Source: Pseudomonas sp. Leaf58 (GTDB taxonomy: Bacteria > Pseudomonadota > Gammaproteobacteria > Pseudomonadales > Pseudomonadaceae). From it: a stretch of 64,000 nt of DNA. Shown here one piece after another: positions 1 through 8,471 of this stretch. Within the stretch, counting starts at the first letter, position 1. Each line of letters begins with the position of its first letter. The stretch spans positions 2,113,501 to 2,177,500 of the forward strand of contig NZ_CP032677.1 in the NCBI RefSeq assembly GCF_003627215.1, in the 5' to 3' direction. Made by a program: the position numbers and the translations under genes. The notes below the pieces were generated by a model that was given only the letters and a program-made list of their open reading frames with translations, was not told the origin of the DNA and did no database searches.

Positions 1-12
1 TGCCAGGGCGCT

Positions 13-1320
13 TCAATACACCCACACTTCCACCCGCCGGTTACGCAGCCGCCCCTGCTGCAATTCGTTTCCCGCCACCGGCAGGTCATCACCCATTCCC
101 GTCACCTCCAGTACCTCCACGCCACCGCGTGCCAGTTCGCGGCGTACCGCTTGTGCCCGTAGGCGGGAGAGCAGGGCGGCGCGCCCGGGCGTCTCCTTGG
201 GGTCGCCAAAGCCCACCAGCACTGCCTTGCTGTGCAGCTTACCGGCCAGGCGCAGGTACTCGGCCACCCGCTGTACATCGCGCAGGGCCTTGTTGTCGAG
301 GCTGGCGCTGCCCGCCTGGAAACGGAAGTTGACGCTCAGCCGCTGCGCCTGCTGGGCCAGGGTGCGATAGCGCGGCGGCAGGTCTGCCTGGGGCACTACA
401 GCCTGCGCCGTGATTTGCTGCGAAACGAAGCCCTGCTGGGCGACGATTGCCTGGCCAGCCGGGCTCTGGGCGAAGTCAGCCAGAGCCTTGGCCTGGGGTT
501 TTGGGTTGGCCGGCAGGTAAAAGTACAGGCGCCGCGACAGTGGGTAGTCTTCGCTGGCTACCAGCGTGCGTTCCGGCAGCATGGCCGGTGCGTCACCCTC
601 GGCCACGGCCAGCACCTTGGCCCCGTGTACTGCGGCCAGGCTGCTGAAGCCGATGGCCTGGCGGTCGGCACCCACCCGTGCGGCCAGCTGGTCGCTGGAC
701 TCGAAGCGCCAGGCCGTGGACGAAAGCTCACCGTGCTGGGGCTCCAGCACCAGCGCCTTGAACGTTTCGTAAGTGCCCGAGCGGTCGTCACGGGCGTACA
801 GATGGATGGCACCGCCAGAAACGCCCAGTTGCTCCCAGCGCTGGATTTGCCCGGAAAAGATCTGCGCCAGTTGCCGGGTGGTGAGCTGTGGCAATGGGTT
901 GTCGGGGTGGACGATGACCGCGACGCCATCCAGGCCGATGACCTGTTCGGCCGCGGCCGCGCGCAGGTCGCCCAAGGCCCGCAATTGGCCTACTTCACTG
1001 TCGTTGATCGGTCGCGAGGCGGCGGCCAGGTCGGCCTCGCCCCGGCCCAGGGCGACGAAGCCGGTGCTGGAGCCGTGGGCAGCAATATCAACCTGCACCG
1101 GTTGCCCTTGCGCGTCGTGCGCGGTGATCACAGTTTCGTTAGCACGCTTACCGGGTTGTTGCTCGATGGCGCTGGCTTGTTGCGCGCGCAATTGCCCCTG
1201 CACCAGCGCCGGTAGCAGGGCCGCGCCGATGGTGTTGGAGCCTTGCACACGCAGGTTCGCCGGCTCGGCCAAAGCCGCCAGCGGGAGCAGGGAGAGCAGC
1301 AAGACAAGTAGGCGGGGCAT
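13..1320 (-). CDS. PstS-like substrate-binding protein fused to OmpA-like domain
   Basis: A 435-residue exported protein. Residues 1-18 form a signal peptide ending in LAALA. Residues about 20-305 resemble the PstS/PBP-like phosphate-binding fold (VQGSNTIG near the N-terminus, then DDRSGTYETF). Residues about 325-435 are an OmpA/MotB-like peptidoglycan-binding domain (NFRFQAGSASL, then NRRVEVWVY at the end). This two-domain design is known among pseudomonads and suggests a phosphate-binding protein tethered to peptidoglycan rather than a free ABC receptor; no pst permease genes lie alongside. Phosphate as ligand is inferred from family only. Confidence 0.85.
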   Translation of the reverse strand: MPRLLVLLLSLLPLAALAEPANLRVQGSNTIGAALLPALVQGQLRAQQASAIEQQPGKRANETVITAHDAQGQPVQVDIAAHGSSTGFVALGRGEADLAAASRPINDSEVGQLRALGDLRAAAAEQVIGLDGVAVIVHPDNPLPQLTTRQLAQIFSGQIQRWEQLGVSGGAIHLYARDDRSGTYETFKALVLEPQHGELSSTAWRFESSDQLAARVGADRQAIGFSSLAAVHGAKVLAVAEGDAPAMLPERTLVASEDYPLSRRLYFYLPANPKPQAKALADFAQSPAGQAIVAQQGFVSQQITAQAVVPQADLPPRYRTLAQQAQRLSVNFRFQAGSASLDNKALRDVQRVAEYLRLAGKLHSKAVLVGFGDPKETPGRAALLSRLRAQAVRRELARGGVEVLEVTGMGDDLPVAGNELQQGRLRNRRVEVWVY

Positions 1321-1409
1321 GCCGGGGCGCCTATGGCGTAGAATTGGCCGGCAGATTACGACAGTGGCGTGATGATAATGTGACAGTGATGCTTACGTCT
1401 TCAGAAGTA

Positions 1410-1685
1410 CAGCGCCTGTGATATCGAGCGCCGCCCGCGCGGCGCTTCGCGGGACAAGCCCGCTCCCACATTTGTTGCAACGTGGCCATGCCTGTGGGAG
1501 AGGCGTTGTCAGCCTTGGTGCATGTCTGAAAACAGGTGAGGCGGCGGATACGTCAGTCGAGAAATCCGGTTGAGGCAACAAGGTTGGCAACCATGGCCTG
1601 ACAGGTTCGGCACGTTGCAACAAATGTGGGAGCGGGCTTGTCCCGCGAAGCGCCGCGCGGGCGGCGCTCGATATCACAGGCGCTG
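1410..1685. repeat. 75-bp perfect inverted repeat built from REP-type sequence
   Basis: The arms at 1410-1484 and 1611-1685 are exact reverse complements (75 of 75 by eye) around a 126-bp spacer. Each arm contains the REP core (GCGGGACAAGCCCGC) and a second palindrome, GCGCCGCCCGCGCGGCGC. The element fills most of the 379-bp gap between the PstS-like gene and the ABC transporter operon. It lies downstream of the ABC operon and upstream of the PstS-like gene; I see no other gene here. Confidence 0.9.
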
Positions 1686-1699
1686 CAGTTCTCAAAATG

Positions 1700-2848
1700 C
1701 TAATGCGCCCCAGCCGACTTGCTCAAATCACTCTCGGCCCATTCGGTGTAGATGCACGCATCGGCCACCGCCCAGCGCACCTTCACGCTATCGCCCGGCT
1801 GCATCGGCATCCCCGCAGCCGACAGCGCCTTCACTGTCAGCTCGGTACCCCCCGCAGTCACTACATGGCAGGTCTGGCTCTCACCCAGGAACAGCACCTC
1901 GCCGACCTTGGCGCTGACTTCGTTCCAGCCCGCCGGCAGCGGCTCGCGCGCGGCCTGCTCGGCGGTCAGGGCCAGGGCCTTCTCTGGGCGTACCATGATC
2001 AGCGCCTCCTGCGAGGCGGCCAGGCCAGGGGTAAGGCGAATGGCCACCGGTTGGCCCTCGAAGCTGCCCGCGCCATTGCTGTTGGCCTTGATACGCAAGA
2101 AGTTGGAGTTGCCCAGGAACGAGGCGACGAAGGCATTCGGCGGGTTCTGGTACAGGTCGTAGCCGGTACCCAGGCCGACGATCTTGCCATGGCTGAAGAT
2201 GGCGATGCGCTGTGACAGGCGCATGGCTTCTTCCTGGTCGTGGGTCACGTAGACGATAGTGATGCCCAGGCGACGGTGCAGCTGGCGCAGCTCGTCCTGC
2301 AGGTCTTCACGCAGCTTCTTGTCCAGCGCGCCGAGTGGTTCGTCCATCAGCAGGATGCGTGGCTCGTACACCAGCGCCCGGGCAATGGCTACGCGCTGCT
2401 GCTGGCCGCCAGACATCTGCGACGGTTTGCGGTGGGCGAACTTGTCCAGTTGCACCAGTTTGAGCATGGCATCGACGCGCTTGTTGGTGTCGGCGGCGCT
2501 CATTTTACGGATGGCCAGTGGGAAGCCGATGTTGTCGCGCACGTTCAAGTGCGGGAACAGCGAGTAACGCTGGAACACCATGCCGATGTCCCGCTTGTGC
2601 GGTGGCACGTTGACCAGCGACTGGCCCTCGACCAGGATTTCGCCGCTGCTCGGCGTCTCGAAACCGGCCAGCATCGACAAGGTGGTGGATTTGCCTGAGC
2701 CGCTGGAGCCGAGGAAGGTCAGGAACTCGCCGTCCTGGATCTCCAGGTCGAGGTTGTCCACGGCGGTGAAGTCGCCGTAGTGCTTGTTCAGGCCGCGCAG
2801 GCTAACCAGGGTCTTGCCTGGCGCGTTGTCTTTGATCACTGCACTCAT
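1700..2848 (-). CDS. Polyamine-type ABC transporter ATP-binding protein (PotA family)
   Basis: 382 residues, the nucleotide-binding subunit of a PotA-like importer. The Walker A is at residues 47-55 (GSSGSGKST), followed by the signature MSGGQQQR and Walker B LLMDEPLGALD; the C-terminal part is a TOBE domain. The ATG at 2848 is chosen because GGAG lies ahead of it and it leaves a 19-bp gap after the permease; a longer frame to 2908 would overlap the permease. It is the last gene of a binding protein, permease, permease, ATPase operon. Polyamine specificity is inferred from family. Confidence 0.9.
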   Translation of the reverse strand: MSAVIKDNAPGKTLVSLRGLNKHYGDFTAVDNLDLEIQDGEFLTFLGSSGSGKSTTLSMLAGFETPSSGEILVEGQSLVNVPPHKRDIGMVFQRYSLFPHLNVRDNIGFPLAIRKMSAADTNKRVDAMLKLVQLDKFAHRKPSQMSGGQQQRVAIARALVYEPRILLMDEPLGALDKKLREDLQDELRQLHRRLGITIVYVTHDQEEAMRLSQRIAIFSHGKIVGLGTGYDLYQNPPNAFVASFLGNSNFLRIKANSNGAGSFEGQPVAIRLTPGLAASQEALIMVRPEKALALTAEQAAREPLPAGWNEVSAKVGEVLFLGESQTCHVVTAGGTELTVKALSAAGMPMQPGDSVKVRWAVADACIYTEWAESDLSKSAGAH

Positions 2849-2867
2849 GGTTGTTTTCTCCGCGCGC

Positions 2868-3677
2868 TCAGGCGTTGTCTTCGGTGCGCCGGCGCAAGGC
2901 GGCGGCAATGAACATGACCAGCAGTGACAGGCCGATCAGCAGGGTCGAGGCTACCGCGATGACCGGGCTGAGGTCCTGGCGCAGGGTGGTCCACATCTTC
3001 ACTGGCAAGGTTTGCAGGTCAGGGCTGGCCATCATCACGCTCAGCACCACTTCATCCCACGACACCAGGAAGGCGAACAGGCCGCCGGCGATCATCCCCG
3101 GGCGAATGGCCGGGAAGGTCACCTTAAAGATCGCCTGCAGGCGCGAGGCACCGCAGATCACCGCGGCATCCTCGATCGACTGGTCGAACAGCTTCAGCGA
3201 GTTGATGATCGAGATGATGGTGAAGGGCAGGGCGACGATCACATGGCTGACCACAAAGGCGAACAGCGTGCCGGTGTAGCCCAGCTTGAGGAACAGTGCG
3301 TACACCGCCACAGCAATAATCACCAGCGGCACGATCATCGGCATGGTGAACAGGCCATAGAGCATTTCACGGCCGGGGAAGCGGCCACGTACCAGGGCGA
3401 ACGCGGTGGGCAGGCCCAGCAACACGGCAGCGATGGTGGTCAGCACGGCCACCTTCAGGCTGGCCAGCGCGGCGTCCATCCACTCCGGGTTGGAGAAGAA
3501 CTGGCCGTACCACTTGAAGGTCCAGCCCGGCGGCGGGAACACCAGCCACTGGGACGAGCCGAACGACAGCAGCACGATGAACACGACCGGCAGCAGCAGG
3601 AAGGCCGCGATGACCCCGGTGGTCAGGTACAGGCCCGTACGCAGCGGGCGGCCCATGGCATTGGGAGACAGGAGCAT
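2868..3677 (-). CDS. Polyamine-type ABC transporter permease (PotC/YdcV-like)
   Basis: 269 residues with about six hydrophobic segments and the inner-membrane permease signature near EDAAVICGASRLQAIFKVTFPAIRP... (the EAA loop that docks on the ATPase). It pairs with the second permease immediately upstream (6-bp gap) as the heterodimeric channel of the importer. The position in the operon and the length are normal for PotC/YdcV-type subunits. The substrate cannot be told from sequence. Confidence 0.88.
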   Translation of the reverse strand: MLLSPNAMGRPLRTGLYLTTGVIAAFLLLPVVFIVLLSFGSSQWLVFPPPGWTFKWYGQFFSNPEWMDAALASLKVAVLTTIAAVLLGLPTAFALVRGRFPGREMLYGLFTMPMIVPLVIIAVAVYALFLKLGYTGTLFAFVVSHVIVALPFTIISIINSLKLFDQSIEDAAVICGASRLQAIFKVTFPAIRPGMIAGGLFAFLVSWDEVVLSVMMASPDLQTLPVKMWTTLRQDLSPVIAVASTLLIGLSLLVMFIAAALRRRTEDNA

Positions 3678-3683
3678 GGCGGT

Positions 3684-4601
3684 TTACCTCGCGTTGCCAA
3701 CCGGGGATTCCGGCTGCAGCTTCAGGTACAAATAGAAGAGCACCAGGGTGATCACCACCAGCAGTGCGGCGGCGGCGCTGGCCAGGCCCCAGTTAAGGAA
3801 CGACTGCACCTGCTGGATGATGAATTCGGGCAGCATCATGTTCTGCGCACCGCCCAGCAGGGCTGGGGTGACGTAGTAACCGAGCGACATCACGAACACC
3901 ATCAATGCCCCGGAGAACAACCCCGAACGGCACAGCGGCAAGAACACCTTCCAGAAATTGGTCCAGGGGCTAGCGCCGCAGATCGAGCCGGCCTGCAGCA
4001 CCATCGGGTCGATAGCGTGCATGGTTGCCTGCAGCGGCAGCACGATGAACGGGATCATGATGTAGCTCATGCCGATCACCACGCCGGTCAGGTTATGCAC
4101 CATTTCCAGCGGGGCATCGATGATACCCATGGCCATCAACGCCTTGTTGATCACCCCCGAGCTCTGCAGCAGCACCAGCCACGAGTAGGTGCGCGCCAGC
4201 AGGCTGGTCCACATCGACAGCAGCACGATGTTCAGTAGCCAGCGGCCCCAGCCCTTGGGCACCAGGGTGATCGCCCAGGCCAGTGGGAAGCCCAGCAGCA
4301 CGCTGATCAAGGTGACCACACCGGCCACCGAGAAGGTGTTGAACAGCACCCGTGCATAGGCCGAGTTGGCGAACAGCTGCTCGTAGTTGCCCAGCCCCGG
4401 TGTTGGCTCCAGCACCCCGCGCAGCAAGAGGCCGACCAGCGGGGCGAAGAAGAACAGGCCAAGGAACAGCAGGGCCGGCAGCAAGTTGCGGCTGCCTTGC
4501 CAGCGTTGGCCCAAGCTGACGCGGCGCGGTGCCGTGCCGGGGGCGCCGGTGCCGGTGGGGGCACCCTGTGCGTTATGCAAGGCGTTGATGGCGACTTTCA
4601 T
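3684..4601 (-). CDS. Polyamine-type ABC transporter permease (PotB/YdcU-like)
   Basis: 305 residues, with a non-conserved 35-residue N-terminal extension followed by six predicted membrane spans. The EAA-type loop is around QAGSICGASPWTNFWKVFLP. The ATG at 4601 overlaps the stop of the binding-protein gene in an ATGA arrangement, implying translational coupling; a GTG at 4613 is an alternative. It forms the transport channel with the neighbouring permease. Confidence 0.88.
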   Translation of the reverse strand: MKVAINALHNAQGAPTGTGAPGTAPRRVSLGQRWQGSRNLLPALLFLGLFFFAPLVGLLLRGVLEPTPGLGNYEQLFANSAYARVLFNTFSVAGVVTLISVLLGFPLAWAITLVPKGWGRWLLNIVLLSMWTSLLARTYSWLVLLQSSGVINKALMAMGIIDAPLEMVHNLTGVVIGMSYIMIPFIVLPLQATMHAIDPMVLQAGSICGASPWTNFWKVFLPLCRSGLFSGALMVFVMSLGYYVTPALLGGAQNMMLPEFIIQQVQSFLNWGLASAAAALLVVITLVLFYLYLKLQPESPVGNAR

Positions 4602-5623
4602 TTGACCAACCACTCATTCCAGCGGGCTGCGATGGCCTGGCCGTTTTTCGCCCAGTAGGCGAAGTCGAGCGTGACTTGGTCTTGGGCGTAGGCGGTTGGC
4701 AGGTTCGGTGCGAGGTCTTTATCCAGCTTGGCGACGCTGTCGACGTTCACCGGCGCGTAGGCGGTCTTGTTGGCGAACTCGGCCTGGCCTTCGGCGCTGC
4801 TGGCATTGGCCAGGAACTTCATGGCCGCGTCCTTGTTCTTGGCGCCCTTGGGGATGACCAGGAAGTCGGCCATTACCAAGTTCTGCTTCCAACTTACCCC
4901 CACCGGTGCACCGTCTTGCTGCAGGGCATAGACGCGGCCGTTCCAGAACTGGCCGAGCGAGGCTTCACCGGAGGCCAGCAGCTGCTGCGACTGGGCGCCG
5001 CCGCCCCACCACACGATGTCTTTCTTGATGGTGTCGAGTTTCTTGAAGGCGCGGTCCAGGTCGAGCGGGTACAGCTTGTCGGGGGCTACACCGTCGGCCA
5101 GCAGGGCCAGCTCCAGCACGCCGGGGCTGGGCCACTTGTACAGGGCACGTTTGCCGGGGTAGGTCTTGGTGTCGAACAGCGCGGTCCAGTCCACCGGTTT
5201 GTTGGCCCCGAGCTTGCCTTCGTTGTAGCCCAGCACGAAGGAGAAGAAGAACGAACCGACGCCGTGGTCGGAGACGAAGCGCGGGTCGATCTTGTCGCGC
5301 TTGATCTGATTGAAATCGAGGGGTTCGAGCAGGCCTTCGCTGGCGGCACGCAGGGCAAAGTCAGCTTCGACGTCGACCACGTCCCACTGCACATTGCCAC
5401 TCTCGACCATGGCCTTGAGCTTGCCATAATCGGTGGGGCCGTCCTGGACGACTTTGATGTCGGTGGCTTTGGTGAAGGGGACGGCCCACGCTTCTTTCTG
5501 GGCGTCCTGGGTGGTACCGCCCCAGCTGACGAAGTTCAGGCTGTCGGCGGCCTGGGCGGCCTGACATGCCAGGGTCAGCAGGCTGGCGGACAGCACTGCG
5601 GTTACACGTTTGCTCAACAGCAT
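4598..5623 (-). CDS. Polyamine-type ABC transporter periplasmic binding protein
   Basis: 341 residues, first gene of the four-gene importer operon. A signal peptide spans residues 1-25 (cleavage near AQAAQA|ADS). The mature part begins LNFVSWGGTTQDAQ, typical of PotD/PotF-type class II binding proteins, and the length fits. The 5' leader holds an A-rich AATAACAA stretch (complement of 5643-5650) just ahead of the start, which matches the Hfq/Crc CA motif AANAANAA. The ligand could be putrescine, spermidine or a related amine. Confidence 0.88.
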   Translation of the reverse strand: MLLSKRVTAVLSASLLTLACQAAQAADSLNFVSWGGTTQDAQKEAWAVPFTKATDIKVVQDGPTDYGKLKAMVESGNVQWDVVDVEADFALRAASEGLLEPLDFNQIKRDKIDPRFVSDHGVGSFFFSFVLGYNEGKLGANKPVDWTALFDTKTYPGKRALYKWPSPGVLELALLADGVAPDKLYPLDLDRAFKKLDTIKKDIVWWGGGAQSQQLLASGEASLGQFWNGRVYALQQDGAPVGVSWKQNLVMADFLVIPKGAKNKDAAMKFLANASSAEGQAEFANKTAYAPVNVDSVAKLDKDLAPNLPTAYAQDQVTLDFAYWAKNGQAIAARWNEWLVK

Positions 5624-5773
5624 GGTTACGCCCTCGTTGCTTTTGTTATTCGAGGCGGGGCTTTGGGTGCGCCCGCCAACAGTATTCGGGGAGCAGCTAA
5701 AACAAAGTGTCTTGCGGCCGTTTGTAGTTGTTGGGAGCGGCCTGCAGATTCAAGGTCTACGGGATATCATATT

Positions 5774-5785
5774 ATGGTATTCCAA
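5774..5785. promoter_or_regulatory. Imperfect copy of the TATTATGGTAT-type operator
   Basis: The sequence ATGGTATTCCAA here, within ATATTATGGTATTCCA, shares the 15-mer TATTATGGTATNCCA (allowing for one base at its 5' edge) with the perfect palindrome at 7066-7077. It lies about 150 bp upstream of the ABC binding-protein gene and downstream of ribBA. A shared regulator is inferred, not shown. Confidence 0.4.
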
Positions 5786-5861
5786 ACTTTTGGCAAGAGG
5801 TATGAGGCGACCGGCCATCACCCCGTCCTGAGCGGCAAGCTTCAAGCCGCAAGTGGCAAGC

Positions 5862-5900
5862 AAAAAAAAGCGGATCGCGTGTTTACGCAGATCCGCTTTT
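5862..5900 (-). terminator. Rho-independent terminator after ribBA-like gene
   Basis: On the minus strand, the stem AAGCGGATC paired with GATCCGCTT (loop carrying TGCGTAAACACGC) is followed by a run of eight T residues. It sits 12 bp past the stop of the RibBA-like gene and separates it from the ABC operon. Confidence 0.85.
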
Positions 5901-5912
5901 CACTTGAAGCTT

Positions 5913-7034
5913 TCAGCTTGAAGCTTGTGGCTCAAAGGGAATGCTCTGCACCACCTCCAGCTCATACCCGGCCAGCCCCGCATATTTCAGCGGCGGGCCC
6001 AAATGACGCAGTTTGCCCACGCCCAGGTCCTGCAGAATCTGCGCCCCGGTGCCCACCTCGGAGTACACCTTCGACTGCCCGCGTTGATAGGGGCGAACTG
6101 GCTGGGTCAGCTGCGGCACACGTTCGAGCAAGGCCTGGGAGGATTCATGGTTGGCCAGGATCACCACCACACCGGTACCTTCCTCGGCCACCTTCTGCAG
6201 CGCCGCCCACAGCGTCCAGTTGGCCGGGCCGGCGTACTCGGCACCCACCAGGTCGCGCAGCGGGTCGATCACATGCACCCGCACCAGCGTCGGTTGCTCG
6301 CGGCGGATGTCGCCCATGACCATGGCCATGTGCACGCCACCCTCGATGCGGTCTTCATAGGTCACCAGGCGGAAGGTGCCATGCACGGTCGGCAGTTCGC
6401 GTTCGCCGATGCGCTTGATGGTTTGCTCGGTGCTCAGGCGATAGTGGATCAGGTCGGCGATGGTGCCGATCTTGATGCCGTGCTGGGCAGCGAATATTTC
6501 CAGGTCCGGGCGGCGGGCCATGGTGCCGTCGTCATTGAGCACTTCGACGATCACCGAGGCCGGGCTGAAGCCAGCCAGGCGCGCCAGGTCGCAACCTGCT
6601 TCGGTATGGCCGGCGCGGGTCAGCACGCCGCCTTCGCGGGCGCGCAGGGGGAAGATGTGCCCAGGTTGCACCAGGTCTTCGGGGCGGGCGTTGGCGGCCA
6701 TGGCGGCGGCCACGGTGCGCGCGCGGTCGGCGGCGGAAATGCCGGTGGTGACACCGCTGGCCGCTTCGATCGACACGGTGAAGGCGGTACTGAACACGCT
6801 GCCGTTGGCCGGTACCATCTGCTCCAAGCCCAGGCGTTGGCAGTGTTCGTCGGTCAGGGTCAGGCAGATCAGGCCGCGCGCTTCGCGGGCCATGAAGTTG
6901 ATGGCCTGGGCGTCGCAACGCTCGGCGGCAATCAGCAGGTCGCCTTCGTTTTCGCGGTCCTCGTCATCCACCAGCAGGACCATCTTGCCTTGCCGGTAGT
7001 CCTCGAGAAGTTCTTCGATGGTGTTGAAAGCCAT
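5913..7034 (-). CDS. ribBA: 3,4-dihydroxy-2-butanone-4-phosphate synthase with degenerate GTP cyclohydrolase II domain
   Basis: 373 residues. Residues 1-205 are a complete RibB domain (DDEDRENEGDL and the HTEAGCDLARLAG motif), converting ribulose 5-phosphate to the four-carbon riboflavin precursor. Residues about 210-373 follow the RibA fold, but the zinc-binding cysteines of GTP cyclohydrolase II (CLTGD and RCDCG type motifs) are absent; no cysteine occurs in that half. The protein is therefore probably only a DHBP synthase, as in many pseudomonad RibBA proteins. It lies apart from other rib genes, so it may be a secondary copy. Confidence 0.9.
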   Translation of the reverse strand: MAFNTIEELLEDYRQGKMVLLVDDEDRENEGDLLIAAERCDAQAINFMAREARGLICLTLTDEHCQRLGLEQMVPANGSVFSTAFTVSIEAASGVTTGISAADRARTVAAAMAANARPEDLVQPGHIFPLRAREGGVLTRAGHTEAGCDLARLAGFSPASVIVEVLNDDGTMARRPDLEIFAAQHGIKIGTIADLIHYRLSTEQTIKRIGERELPTVHGTFRLVTYEDRIEGGVHMAMVMGDIRREQPTLVRVHVIDPLRDLVGAEYAGPANWTLWAALQKVAEEGTGVVVILANHESSQALLERVPQLTQPVRPYQRGQSKVYSEVGTGAQILQDLGVGKLRHLGPPLKYAGLAGYELEVVQSIPFEPQASS

Positions 7035-7065
7035 GTTGCACGCTCACTGTGGTGGGATGATTATT

Positions 7066-7077
7066 ATGGTATACCAT
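7066..7077. promoter_or_regulatory. Perfect palindrome ATGGTATACCAT, probable operator
   Basis: A 12-bp perfect palindrome, extending with one mismatched pair to about 20 bp (TATTATGGTATACCATCATA), lies in the 78-bp divergent region between ribBA and the DUF1330 gene. TGGTATACCA-like palindromes are typical of GntR-family operators, but no gntR gene is in this window. Confidence 0.5.
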
Positions 7078-7112
7078 CATACACAAATATCGCCGTAGCA
7101 GGAGAGCAGCGC

Positions 7113-7406
7113 ATGAAGGCCTATTGGATCGCCCATGTGGACGTGACCGACCCCGAGCAATACCAGCAATACACCCAGCGCGCCCCGGCTGCGTTCAAGG
7201 CGTTTGGCGGCCGCTTCTTGGCCCGTGGCGGGCGCAGCGAGGCCATGGAAGGGCGGCCTACCCCTCAGCGTAGCGTGGTGATCGAGTTCGATTCGTACGA
7301 GCAGGCGCTGGCGTGTTACCGGTCCGCGCTGTACCAGGAGGCGTGCAGCCATCGCCAGGGCGCGGCGAAGGCTGAGGTGATCATTGTCGAAGGGTTCGAG
7401 GCTTGA
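7113..7406 (+). CDS. DUF1330 family protein
   Basis: 97 residues (KAYWIAHVDVTDPEQYQQY at the start), the normal length for DUF1330, a dimeric alpha/beta ferredoxin-like family of unknown function. The conserved pattern of a central GGRFLARGG and RSVVIEFDSYEQALACY is present. GGAG lies ahead of the ATG at 7113. It is divergent from ribBA, with the operator-like palindrome between them. Confidence 0.85.
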   Translation: MKAYWIAHVDVTDPEQYQQYTQRAPAAFKAFGGRFLARGGRSEAMEGRPTPQRSVVIEFDSYEQALACYRSALYQEACSHRQGAAKAEVIIVEGFEA

Positions 7407-7417
7407 GTGGGATTTGC

Positions 7418-7515
7418 CGGCCTCTTCGCGGGTAAACCCGCTCCTACACAGGTCAGCACAGGTTTCGAAATCTGTGCTGACCTGTGTAGGAGCGGGTTTA
7501 CCCGCGAAAGGGCCG
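7418..7515. repeat. Head-to-head REP pair forming a long hairpin
   Basis: Two arms of about 44 bp (7418-7461 and 7472-7515) are near-perfect reverse complements around a 10-bp loop; each has the REP core GCGGGTAAACCCGC. It sits between the convergent DUF1330 and pirin genes, a usual place for such elements, and may serve as a transcription stop. Confidence 0.9.
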
Positions 7516-7523
7516 AACCTGCC

Positions 7524-8246
7524 TTACGGCATACCAGGCAATTCATGCGGCCGCAGGTTAAACACCAGCACCTCGGCATCCACGCCATGGGCCAATTCCA
7601 GTACCTGCTCTTGCCTAACCCGCACCCCATCCCCTTCATTCAGCACCTGCCCATTGAGCTCGACACTGCCCTGGGCCACATGCACATAGGCGTGGCGGTT
7701 CTCCGGCAAGGTCAGGCTGGCACGCTCGTCACCGTCGAACAAACCGGCATACACCCACGCATTCTGCCGCACCTGCAACGATCCCTCGGCGCCATCCGGC
7801 GAGATGATCAAGCGCAACTTGCCGCGCTTTTCTTCGACACTGAAATGCTGTTGCTGGTAACGCGGTGTTGCCCCTTGCACGTTTGGCACGATCCAAATCT
7901 GCAAAAAGTGCACTGGCTGCGCCTGGCTGTGGTTGAACTCGCTGTGGGCCACGCCATGGCCCGCGCTCATCAGTTGCACATCGCCTGGGCGGATCACCGA
8001 GCCGGTGCCCAGCGTGTCCTTGTGCTCCAGCGCGCCTTCCAGCACGTAGGAGAAAATCTCCATGTCGCGGTGCGGGTGTTCACCAAAGCCCTTGCCGGGG
8101 ATGACGCGGTCGTCGTTGATCACCAGCAGGTCGGAGAAACCTTGCTCGTCCGGGTTGCGGTAATGGCCGAAGGAGAAGGTGTGGAACGATTTCAGCCAGC
8201 CATGGAAGGCCAGGCCGCGGTCTTTGGCGTTACGGACGGTAAGCAT
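7524..8246 (-). CDS. Pirin family protein
   Basis: 240 residues of a bicupin. The N-terminal cupin carries the pirin motif with the metal ligands HPHRDMEI and E/H pair (GVAHSEFNH). YhhW-type pirins of this length have quercetin 2,3-dioxygenase activity in vitro, and others act as redox or metabolic cofactors, so the true role is unknown. The ATG at 8246 follows AAGGAG; the longer frame to 8315 lacks a good ribosome site. Confidence 0.85.
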   Translation of the reverse strand: MLTVRNAKDRGLAFHGWLKSFHTFSFGHYRNPDEQGFSDLLVINDDRVIPGKGFGEHPHRDMEIFSYVLEGALEHKDTLGTGSVIRPGDVQLMSAGHGVAHSEFNHSQAQPVHFLQIWIVPNVQGATPRYQQQHFSVEEKRGKLRLIISPDGAEGSLQVRQNAWVYAGLFDGDERASLTLPENRHAYVHVAQGSVELNGQVLNEGDGVRVRQEQVLELAHGVDAEVLVFNLRPHELPGMP

Positions 8247-8307
8247 GGTGATTCTCCTTGAATGCCGGGGCCGGGAGGGCTGCCGTGCGGTCGATGGAGA
8301 TAACTTT

Positions 8308-8372
8308 ACTGTCACTTAATGCTTTAACAAATAGGTTATAGAGGGAATGACTGTCTTGTTTTAAGTGACAGT
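8308..8372. repeat. 12-bp perfect inverted repeat upstream of the toxin gene
   Basis: ACTGTCACTTAA at 8308-8319 and its exact reverse complement at 8361-8372 are separated by 41 bp in the AT-richer divergent region between the pirin and the PAAR toxin. The spacing is too long for a terminator, so a regulatory or looping site is more likely; no matching copy was noticed elsewhere. Confidence 0.5.
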
Positions 8373-8471
8373 TGATCCAGGTTTTTGTAGGGCAATTCTG
8401 AATTCTCCGCCGCTCGGTCTCTGTTCGTTTTGCCGGTGATAGCGTCGGGATTTCCATACAGGGAGTTGCTC

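Noticed and set aside
232..1215. Long plus-strand open frame opposite the PstS-OmpA gene
   Set aside because: Antisense shadow in high-GC DNA; no family content, while the minus strand has a signal peptide and clear domains.
4676..6319. 547-codon plus-strand frame across the ABC binding protein and ribBA
   Set aside because: It crosses a terminator and two well-defined minus-strand genes and has no recognisable domain.
7035..7112. FMN riboswitch ahead of the RibBA-like gene
   Set aside because: The 78-bp divergent region is too short and lacks the conserved RFN segments.
7418..7515. CRISPR or attachment-site repeat
   Set aside because: It is a REP pair seen many times in this window between gene ends, without spacers or cas genes.
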